Assembly (NCBI GenBank): GCA_041749275.1
Contig: JBGTBQ010000325.1
Span: 1-8,483, forward strand
From: JBGTBQ01 sp041749275
GTDB taxonomy: Bacteria > Acidobacteriota > Blastocatellia > Pyrinomonadales > Pyrinomonadaceae
Direction: 5' to 3'
DNA: 8,483 nt
Notes under the pieces: model-generated
Database searches by the model: none
Told to the model about the DNA's origin: nothing
Seen by the model: only the letters and a program-made list of their open reading frames with translations
Made by a program: the position numbers and the translations under genes
In this document: piece after piece, positions 1 to 5,047 of the stretch
Layout of the letters: the number at the start of each line of letters is the position of its first letter
Position numbering within the stretch: the first letter of the stretch is position 1

Positions 1-23
1 CGCCTCAATCCACATCGGAGCTT

Positions 24-47
24 GAGGCGGCGGGCATTGCCCGCCTC
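24..47 (-). terminator. Hairpin downstream of leuS, possible weak terminator
   Basis: A perfect 7-bp stem (29-35 with 39-45, loop ATT at 36-38) lies about 25 bp past the leuS stop codon. It has no following T-run on the minus strand, so it is not a canonical intrinsic terminator. The segment 22-29 (TTGAGGCG) can instead pair perfectly with 1-8 (CGCCTCAA), so two mutually exclusive hairpins are possible. A role in ending leuS transcription rests on position only, and the window edge hides what follows. Confidence 0.25.
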
Positions 48-71
48 TAAACGAACGCGCATATTTAAAGC

Positions 72-2735
72 TTATCGCACGACGATGTTGACGAGGCGTT
101 GCGGGACGACGACGACCTTGACGACCTGCTTGCCCTCCGTCCACGTGCGCGCTTTCTCGTCGGCGAGCGCCGCCGCGCGCAGCTCGTCCTCGGTGGCGTC
201 GGCGCTCAGGTAGACGCGCCCGCGCACCTTGCCATTGACCTGCACGGGTATTTCCAACTCCTCCTTGCGCGCCAACTCTTCGATCAAACGCGGCCAGCGC
301 GTCGCCCCGTTCAGGATGCCTCCTGCATGGCCGAGGCTCTCCCACATCTCTTCCGCCACGTGCGGCGTGAAAGGGGCCAGCATCAGGACGAGCGACTCCA
401 ACGCCTCGCGCGCGGCGAACAGATCGGAGGCCGAGGCTGTGTCGGGCGTCGCGGGAAAGTCACCCAACGCGTTCGACAACTCCATCAACGCGGCGACGCT
501 GGTGTTGAAGTGCAATCGCTCGAAGTCGTCGGTGACGCGCGCGATGGCGCGGTGCGTCTCGTGGCGCAAGCGTCGAGCTTCGGCGGAGAACTCTTCCCCG
601 GCGGGCGCTTCCGGCGGCGCGTTCTTTAAAACCTCGCGCCAGCGGTAGACGAAAGAGTAGACGCGGCGCAGGAAGCGCAGCGCGCCGTCAATGCCGGCCT
701 CCTGCCAGCGCAGGTCGTTCTCGACGGGCGCGGCAAACAGCACGAACAGTCGCGTCGCGTCCGCCCCGTAGGCCGTAATCATGTCGTTCGGGTCCACGCC
801 GTTATTCGCGGACTTCGACATCTTCTCGAACGGCCCGACCGTGACGGGCAGCCCGTCCGAGAGCAGCGTCGCCGTCGCCACGCGGCCACGTTCGTCGCGC
901 ACCGTCTCGACCTCCGCCGGGTTGAAGTAGTTCTTCTGCGCGGGGTCTTCGCCCTCGCGGTAGAAGGTCTCGGCGACGACCATCCCTTGCGTCATCAGAC
1001 TTCTAACCGGCTCGTTGAACGAGACCAGTCCGATGTCGCGCATGACCTTCGTCCAGAAGCGTGTGTAGAGCAGGTGCATGACGGCGTGCTCGACGCCGCC
1101 GATGTATTGGTCAACCGGCGTCCAGTAAGAGGCGGCCTCTTTGTCGAACGGCGCACGGTCGTTCTTCGGGTCGGTGTAGCGGAAGAAGTACCACGATGAA
1201 TCAATGAAGGTGTCCATCGTGTCCGTCTCGCGCCGCGCCGGCGCGTTGCACTTCGGACAAGAAGTGTTGACGAACTCCGCGACGCCCGCCAGCGGCGAGC
1301 GGCCCGCGCCCGTGAACTCCGCGTGGTCGGGCAGCGTGACGGGCAAGTCATTTTCGGGGACGGGCACCGTGCCGCACCGTTCGCAGTAGACGACGGGAAT
1401 CGGCGCGCCCCAGAAGCGCTGGCGCGACACGCCCCAGTCGCGCAGACGATAAGTCACCGCCGCCTCGCCGAAGCCCTGTTGTTTCGCATCCTCCGCCATC
1501 TCGCGCGTGGCGTCGCGGGAGAGCTTGCCGCTCCAGTCGCCGGAGTTGACCATGATGCCGTAGTCCGTGAAGGCGTGCGGCATGGCGACCGACTGGTCTT
1601 CCACTTCCGGGTCATGTGGGATGGCCTCCTGCTCGTGCGAGATGCGTTCGATGACGCGGCGGATGGGCAGCGAATACTTCTGCGCGAACTCAAAGTCGCG
1701 CTCGTCGTGCGCGGGCACCGACATCACCGCGCCCGTGCCGTACTCCATCAGCACGTAGTTCGCCGCCCACACCGGAATCTGCTCGCCGCTGAACGGATTG
1801 ATGGCGATGAGACCGGTGTTGATGCCCTCCTTTTCTTCTTCTTCGCCCGGCGCTCGCGCGGCGCCGGCGCGTGCGGCGCGCATACGCTCGGCGAACTTTT
1901 GCACGTCTTCCTTCAGGGGCGAGCGCTCGATCAGAGGATGGTCAACGGCCAACACGATGGCCGTCGCGCCGTAGATGGTGTCTATGCGCGTGGTGAAGAC
2001 GCGGACTTTCTCGTCCTCTTCTTTAATCTGAAAATCAACGTAGGCGCCGGAGCTTTTCCCGATCCAGTTGCGCTGCATCGTCAGGACGCGCTCGGGCCAG
2101 CCCGCCTCGATCTCCTTCATGTCTTCGAGCAACTGCTCGGCGTAGGCCGTGATCCGCAAAAACCATTGCTCGATGTCGCGCTTCTCGACCGCCGCGCCGC
2201 AGCGCCAGCACACCCCGCCCGACGACTGCTCGTTCGAGAGCACCGTCTCTTCTTTCGGGCACCAGTTGACGGGCGAGACTTTTTTATAAGCCAAGCCCCG
2301 CTCCAGCATCTTCAGGAAGAACCACTGATCCCACTTGTAATAGTCGGGACGATGCGCGGCGATCTCGCGCCGCCAGTCGTAGCTGATGCCCAAGCGCTTC
2401 ATCTGCGCGCGCATGTGCGCGATGTTCGCCTCCGTCCATTCGAGCGGCATCACGCCGCGTTTGATGGCGGCCTGCTCGGCGGGCTGGCCGAAGCTGTCCC
2501 ACCCGATGGGGTGCAGCACGTTGAAGCCCTGCAAGCGCTTCCGCCACGACAGCGCATCGCCAATGGCGTAGTTCCTGACATGTCCCATGTGCAGGAAGCC
2601 CGATGGATAGGGGAGCATTTCCAGACAGTAGTAACCCTCGCGCCCGCCGCCCGTCTCAGCGTTGAAGGTGCCGTGTTCCTCCCAGAACCGCTGCCACTTC
2701 TCCTCGACTTTTTCCGAGAAATATTTTTCGTCCAT
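72..2735 (-). CDS. leuS: Leucyl-tRNA synthetase
   Basis: This class Ia cytoplasmic aminoacyl-tRNA synthetase charges tRNA-Leu with leucine using ATP. The 887-residue product has the expected bacterial length. Visible landmarks are the HIGH-type motif HMGH (49-52) after PYPSG; a possible zinc site with CWRC (176-179); the CP1 editing domain, with the Thr-rich TTRIDTIYGAT (248-258) and GTGAVMSVPAHDERD (333-347), where D344 should hold the alpha-amino group of the misacylated amino acid; a second Cys pair set (CERC 451-454, CPKC 493-496); KMSKS (638-642); and the C-terminal VNGKVRG (833-839). The start MDEKYFSEKVEEKW is the normal LeuRS N-terminus. A purine-rich AAGGAAAGG (2750-2758) lies 14 nt upstream, rather far for a Shine-Dalgarno site. 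A long 482-codon open frame on the opposite strand is a codon-bias shadow of this gene. The 420-bp gap upstream suggests its own promoter. Confidence 0.98.
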   Translation of the reverse strand: MDEKYFSEKVEEKWQRFWEEHGTFNAETGGGREGYYCLEMLPYPSGFLHMGHVRNYAIGDALSWRKRLQGFNVLHPIGWDSFGQPAEQAAIKRGVMPLEWTEANIAHMRAQMKRLGISYDWRREIAAHRPDYYKWDQWFFLKMLERGLAYKKVSPVNWCPKEETVLSNEQSSGGVCWRCGAAVEKRDIEQWFLRITAYAEQLLEDMKEIEAGWPERVLTMQRNWIGKSSGAYVDFQIKEEDEKVRVFTTRIDTIYGATAIVLAVDHPLIERSPLKEDVQKFAERMRAARAGAARAPGEEEEKEGINTGLIAINPFSGEQIPVWAANYVLMEYGTGAVMSVPAHDERDFEFAQKYSLPIRRVIERISHEQEAIPHDPEVEDQSVAMPHAFTDYGIMVNSGDWSGKLSRDATREMAEDAKQQGFGEAAVTYRLRDWGVSRQRFWGAPIPVVYCERCGTVPVPENDLPVTLPDHAEFTGAGRSPLAGVAEFVNTSCPKCNAPARRETDTMDTFIDSSWYFFRYTDPKNDRAPFDKEAASYWTPVDQYIGGVEHAVMHLLYTRFWTKVMRDIGLVSFNEPVRSLMTQGMVVAETFYREGEDPAQKNYFNPAEVETVRDERGRVATATLLSDGLPVTVGPFEKMSKSANNGVDPNDMITAYGADATRLFVLFAAPVENDLRWQEAGIDGALRFLRRVYSFVYRWREVLKNAPPEAPAGEEFSAEARRLRHETHRAIARVTDDFERLHFNTSVAALMELSNALGDFPATPDTASASDLFAAREALESLVLMLAPFTPHVAEEMWESLGHAGGILNGATRWPRLIEELARKEELEIPVQVNGKVRGRVYLSADATEDELRAAALADEKARTWTEGKQVVKVVVVPQRLVNIVVR

Positions 2736-2870
2736 AGACGCACTTGTTGCCTTTCCTTACCCTTACGGTAAACGACAGCCCGAAGCTTTCTCAAGCTTGC
2801 ACAGGCTCGACTGATTCTCTTGTGTTTGATTTACGCCGAAATGCTCGCCGCACCGCCCGCCACGCGCGCT

Positions 2871-2936
2871 TCAGGCGCGGTCGCCACGGAGCGGCGTCGT
2901 AAGGAGGAGTTTCACTGGATGGCCGAAACGTTTCAT
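2871..2936 (-). CDS. Possible leuS leader peptide with a run of leucine codons
   Basis: A 21-codon frame starts at ATG (2936-2934) and ends at TGA (2873-2871), about 135 nt upstream of leuS and in its orientation. It reads MKRFGHPVKLLLTTPL then RGDRA, with three consecutive Leu codons (CTC CTC CTT) and a fourth four codons later. A CGCGC/GCGCG hairpin straddles its stop codon. Leucine-rich leader peptides are known to control leucine genes by attenuation in other bacteria. Against it, there is no good Shine-Dalgarno site and no clear terminator with a T-run before leuS. The complement of the three Leu codons is exactly the AAGGAGGAG that looks like a ribosome-binding site on the other strand, so one of the two readings must be accidental. 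Confidence 0.25.
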   Translation of the reverse strand: MKRFGHPVKLLLTTPLRGDRA

Positions 2937-2975
2937 CTTCGTGTATGTCGCTTTCACCTTCCGCAAGGTTGCGCC

Positions 2976-3005
2976 ATCTTAGCGCATGAGCGGCGGGCTT
3001 GTCGA
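2976..3005 (-). promoter_or_regulatory. Candidate sigma-70-type promoter for leuS
   Basis: On the minus strand TCGACA (3005-3000, 5 of 6 matches to TTGACA) is followed after 18 bp by TAAGAT (2981-2976, 4 of 6 to TATAAT). Transcription would start near 2969-2970, giving a leuS leader of about 235 nt that opens with the ACCTT/AAGGT hairpin and then the possible leader peptide. The match is by eye and promoter consensus in this organism is unknown. Confidence 0.35.
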
Positions 3006-3016
3006 ATTTTATTCGA
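3002..3016. promoter_or_regulatory. Inverted repeat overlapping the candidate -35 box
   Basis: TCGAAT (3002-3007) and ATTCGA (3011-3016) form a perfect 6-bp inverted repeat around TTT. The left half covers most of the candidate -35 hexamer of the leuS promoter, the position expected of a repressor operator. It could equally be a chance AT-rich palindrome. Confidence 0.25.
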
Positions 3017-3044
3017 AAGGGATTCCTCGGAGAGGCTGTCGGGC

Positions 3045-3116
3045 CAGCCCCATTAGGGGCGGAATGTTTGTAGCTCGCTACGTCGGGCTACAAACATTCC
3101 GCCCCTAACGGGGCTG
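3045..3116. repeat. REP-like inverted doublet (BIME-like palindrome)
   Basis: Two 30-bp arms (3045-3074 and 3087-3116) are inverted copies around a 12-bp spacer, with one mismatch (A3052 against C3109), which becomes a G-U pair in minus-strand RNA. Each arm has its own small hairpin, GCCCC-ATTA-GGGGC (3047-3060) and GCCCC-TAAC-GGGGC (3101-3114), next to the shared tail GGAATGTTTGTAGC. Short hairpin plus fixed tail, paired head to head, is the layout of REP/BIME elements mobilised by RAYT (TnpA_REP) transposases in other bacteria. No transposase is nearby. It sits between the GntR-type stop and leuS and has no T-run, so a terminator role is possible but unproven. Confidence 0.65.
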
Positions 3117-3154
3117 ATTTCCCAAACGTTTTCGTAAGTACCCTGCCTGTCAGA

Positions 3155-3421
3155 TCACTTGACCGCGTAAGTAACTTTCTCTTTGCCGAGAAAGTCTTTG
3201 CTCACGCTCTTCGACACCAGCCCGGAGTGCTCCAGTTCGAAGTAGGCGCGCTGGACTTCGCCTTTGTCAATCGAGAGTTTCCGCGCGAGTTGCGCGGGCG
3301 TGGGCAGCGTCGTGCCCGGCGCGAGCACGCGCTCGCGGATGCGCGTTTCAATCTCGGTGCGGAGTTGGAGATAGTAAGGCCCCGCCGAGCGGTCTTTCAG
3401 TACGATATCCATATACGCCAT
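3155..3421 (-). CDS. Minimal GntR-family winged-helix regulator (YtrA-like)
   Basis: The 88-residue product beginning MAYMDIVLKDRSAGPYYLQL resembles the N-terminal DNA-binding domain of YtrA-type GntR regulators. It shows the entry helix (PYYLQLRTEIETRIRERVLAPGT), the Pro-rich turn and helix-turn-helix (LPTPAQLARKLSIDKGEVQRAY) and the start of the wing (FELEHSGLVSKSV). YtrA proteins are usually about 120 residues and carry an extra dimerisation segment, but this one ends right after the wing. The same frame is open upstream to 3517, but the extra 32 residues show no family similarity, so ATG 3421 (or ATG 3412, leaving 85 residues) is preferred; its ribosome-binding site (GGGGC) is weak. It follows the amidase by 113 bp and may be co-transcribed. 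The target is unknown; its own promoter, the amidase or leuS are guesses. Confidence 0.75.
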   Translation of the reverse strand: MAYMDIVLKDRSAGPYYLQLRTEIETRIRERVLAPGTTLPTPAQLARKLSIDKGEVQRAYFELEHSGLVSKSVSKDFLGKEKVTYAVK

Positions 3422-3466
3422 TATGCCCCGCCCGCGCCGTTTTCGACAAAAGCACGGAGCATGAGG

Positions 3467-3508
3467 AGCGCGCACGTTTAAGCCGAGAGCGGTTTGGACG
3501 TGCGCGCT
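3467..3508. repeat. Long hairpin between amidase and GntR-type gene
   Basis: A perfect 11-bp inverted repeat, AGCGCGCACGT (3467-3477) and ACGTGCGCGCT (3498-3508), encloses a second stem (3480-3485 with 3490-3495, loop AGAG). In plus-strand RNA the two stems stack through U-G pairs (3478/3497, 3479/3496, 3482/3493) into about 19 bp; in minus-strand RNA those become A-C mismatches. There is no T-run on the minus side. It could be a weak amidase terminator, a regulator-binding site, or part of an RNA read from the plus strand. Confidence 0.35.
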
Positions 3509-3534
3509 TTGTGACATTCAGCGGGCAGTTGCCT

Positions 3535-4173
3535 TTATTGGTTCGCCTTCAAGTCTTCGATAATCGCGTTGGCGATGGCCTTCGCCATGTCGGCGCGGAC
3601 TTGAGGTGAATTGGGGCCGACATTCAAAAGAATATCCACCGCCGGGACATCTATGAATTCTAACTCGACCAGACAGCCGCGCGACTTCGTCCCGAGGGCC
3701 GCCTCGTTGAGCACCCCAAGCTTTTGGTCTTTCACACCGCGATCTTTGGCGTTCGCGTCGTGGGCCTTGATGGCATTGAAAGTGGCCTTCTGCACGCGCA
3801 GCGCCAAAGCCCTGTCGGCGGGGTGGTTCGAGTTGATGTTCTTGGGACTAATCAACGTCTCGGTGCCTCTGGTCGTAGCGTTGAACCCGTTACAGTGAAT
3901 GCTCAAAAAGATGTCCGCCTTGTTCGTCTTGGCAACCTTGGCCCTGTCCGACAGGCCGAGGTTGGTGTCCTTGTCGCGCGTCAGAATGATTTTGACGGTG
4001 TGGCCGCCGAGCTGTGCCACTTCCTGCAAGGCGTCGCGGACGAGAAAGGCGAAGCGAAGGGTGATGTTCTTTTCGAGCACGCCGCTGGCGCTGACCGCGT
4101 TGTTCTTCGACGATCCGCCAACATCTATGTTGCCGCCGTGACCGGGGTCTATGACTACAGTGCCTTTTGCCAT
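3535..4173 (-). CDS. N-acetylmuramoyl-L-alanine amidase (Amidase_3), no signal peptide
   Basis: This is a zinc amidase of the AmiC/CwlV type that cuts the bond between N-acetylmuramic acid and L-alanine in peptidoglycan. The 212 residues are essentially one catalytic domain. Expected metal ligands are H12 in VIDPGHGG, E34 in SGVLEKN and H93 in LSIHCNG, with the catalytic Glu as E170 in CLVELEFID. Family landmarks LTRDKD (64-69) and LSDRAKVAKTNKADIF (74-89) are present. The protein starts directly on the first catalytic strand (MAKGTVVIDPGHGG), with no signal peptide, membrane segment or wall-binding domain, unlike housekeeping AmiA/B/C. A strong AGGAGA (4181-4186) lies 7 nt before ATG 4173 and supports this start. 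Before the insertion at nfo, this gene would have followed the nfo stop by about 120 bp. It could act on recycled muropeptides, be released by lysis, or be exported by a leaderless route. Confidence 0.92.
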   Translation of the reverse strand: MAKGTVVIDPGHGGNIDVGGSSKNNAVSASGVLEKNITLRFAFLVRDALQEVAQLGGHTVKIILTRDKDTNLGLSDRAKVAKTNKADIFLSIHCNGFNATTRGTETLISPKNINSNHPADRALALRVQKATFNAIKAHDANAKDRGVKDQKLGVLNEAALGTKSRGCLVELEFIDVPAVDILLNVGPNSPQVRADMAKAIANAIIEDLKANQ

Positions 4174-4180
4174 ATCGGTT

Positions 4181-4186
4181 TCTCCT
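4181..4186 (-). promoter_or_regulatory. Ribosome-binding site of the amidase gene
   Basis: AGGAGA in mRNA sense, 7 nt upstream of the ATG at 4173. It fixes the start and thereby the absence of an N-terminal signal sequence. Confidence 0.7.
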
Positions 4187-4293
4187 GAGTGGGTAAAGTC
4201 AACGAGTTGAATTGGCCGGAGCCGTCTCGCCCCGCCGGTTGCTATCTAACCTGTCTATGCAAGATTGGGACAAAACGTTTCCGGGAGCTGACT

Positions 4294-4356
4294 TTAGAAA
4301 AAAGACTTGAGCGCGGCGAGGTTGCGGGCGTCGTCGCCCAGTTCGTCCTGCGGCGT
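4294..4356 (-). pseudogene. nfo: Orphan 3' end of nfo displaced by the inserted cassette
   Basis: On the minus strand this stretch reads TPQDELGDDARNL then AALKSFF and TAA, an endonuclease IV C-terminus. Its first 28 bp (4356-4329) are identical to codons 274-282, plus one base, of the intact nfo at 6607-7533. Beyond that the two diverge, DDARNLAALKSFF here against DDERNLELLRSFV there, but remain recognisably alike. Eleven codons follow the identical part before the stop, and about 9 end in G or C, like the body of nfo. Upstream of the repeat (4357 onward) the frame no longer matches Nfo. I read this as the original host tail, cut off when the cassette integrated. Joined to the nfo body it would give a 293-residue ancestral protein. 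Confidence 0.85.
4329..4356 (-). repeat. Left 28-bp direct repeat (candidate attachment site)
   Basis: Identical over 28 bp to 6687-6714, in the same orientation. The bases on both sides differ (G4328 against T6686; G4357 against T6715), so the boundaries are sharp. In coding sense it runs from ACGCCGCAGG to GGGCGACGACG. It joins the cassette to the displaced nfo 3' end. Confidence 0.9.
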
Positions 4357-4391
4357 GCGCGAGCATTGGAATGTATTACCCTTAAGGTACG

Positions 4392-5045
4392 TCAATCATC
4401 CCAACCCTGTTCGTCAACTACGGTTCTGAGATTGGCCTCAAGATGTCTAAAGGCAGGTAGGACGCGGAGGGGAGCGAAATCCTCTATGAAGCCTGATACT
4501 TGTGAGGCCCGTGACGATAGCGCGCGAACTTTCAGCCGTCTTAAACGGCGGCCTGAAAGTCCGCTGGCGGTGCGAATCAAGTTGTAAAGCTCCGTTTTAG
4601 GGTCGGGCAAATTTTCAACTCGCCTAAGCTCTGGCAATCCAAGCGGCTCTCGCCCATTAGGATTTCCCGCCGCCCTTCGTATTGCAGCTACATCGAATAA
4701 TAGCCATGCCTCCTGCATTCGCACTGGCACAACACAAACCACTGGCGATACGCCTATCACTTGCTGAGCTTCATCAACTGCAACCTGAATTTCAGCAAAT
4801 CGCATCTCCCGTAGCGCTCGATCCGCGTCTCGGTGGACGAATAAAAGGTCGCAAGGGTAAAGTTCAATACTTCTAATAATCCTTTCCTTTAAACCTCGCG
4901 GTTTCTCTCTCAGCCGCCAAACGTCTGCTAAATTTGGCTGAATCGCGCGTCTTATTCCGATGTCTCTGAGAAGCCATGTAAGCAGAGGCAGCAAGGCTCT
5001 ATCAGAACTACCCTCGGGGAGTAGCGTATATCTGAGATCAGGCAT
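4392..5045 (-). CDS. TOPRIM-like DUF4276-type protein, probable effector of the ATPase pair
   Basis: The 217-residue product has motifs that suggest a small TOPRIM-type nuclease fold. LLPEGSSDRALLPLL (8-22) carries the expected catalytic Glu E11 with D15, as in the EGxxD of OLD-type TOPRIM domains. DLLFVHRDAD (66-75) gives the D-x-D pair D73/D75 at the end of a hydrophobic strand. VVPVRMQEAWLLFD (105-118) resembles the P-x-x-x-x-EAWLL block I recall from DUF4276 proteins, and LPDPKTELYNLI (146-157) a following conserved block. The C-terminal half is Arg-rich. There is no signal peptide or membrane segment. ATG 5045 follows the ATPase TAG stop by 2 bp, with AAGG as a weak ribosome-binding site inside the ATPase end, so the two are translationally coupled. 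The family name is from memory of motifs, and nuclease activity is inference. Confidence 0.75.
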   Translation of the reverse strand: MPDLRYTLLPEGSSDRALLPLLTWLLRDIGIRRAIQPNLADVWRLREKPRGLKERIIRSIELYPCDLLFVHRDADRALREMRFAEIQVAVDEAQQVIGVSPVVCVVPVRMQEAWLLFDVAAIRRAAGNPNGREPLGLPELRRVENLPDPKTELYNLIRTASGLSGRRLRRLKVRALSSRASQVSGFIEDFAPLRVLPAFRHLEANLRTVVDEQGWDD

Positions 5046-5047
5046 TG

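Larger units (their letters stand above)
2736..3154. other. 419-bp intergenic region between the GntR-type gene and leuS
   Basis: No conventional gene is convincing here. From the leuS side outwards it holds: an AAGCTT-TCTC-AAGCTT hairpin (2783-2798); a possible 21-codon minus-strand leader frame (2871-2936); small perfect hairpins ACCTT/AAGGT (2956-2969) and TGCGC/GCGCA (2970-2986); a candidate minus-strand promoter (2976-3005); a TCGAAT/ATTCGA inverted repeat (3002-3016); and a REP-like doublet (3045-3116). A 45-codon plus-strand frame from ATG 2919 to 3056 follows an AAGGAGG (2901-2907), but it runs into the palindrome and resembles nothing known. I see no T-box motif. Confidence 0.6.

Noticed and set aside
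1323..2771. 482-codon open frame on the plus strand
   Set aside because: It lies antisense to leuS with no homology-like motifs. Long antisense frames are expected opposite GC-rich genes, and leuS has full catalytic and editing motifs.
3045..3116. Intrinsic terminator for the GntR-type gene
   Set aside because: Arms are 30 bp with nested hairpins and no T-run on either side. A REP-like doublet explains the structure better, though some termination effect is not excluded.
2736..3154. T-box riboswitch upstream of leuS
   Set aside because: No TGGNACCGCG-type T-box sequence or antiterminator is visible in the leader.
3422..3517. Upstream extension of the GntR-type protein by 32 residues
   Set aside because: The extra residues do not resemble the family, which starts about 10 residues before PYYLQL, and they overlap the 3467-3508 hairpin.
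4189..4587. 132-codon plus-strand frame across the left end of the element
   Set aside because: It runs antisense through the nfo fossil and the 3' end of the TOPRIM-like gene and crosses the insertion boundary, so it cannot be an old gene.
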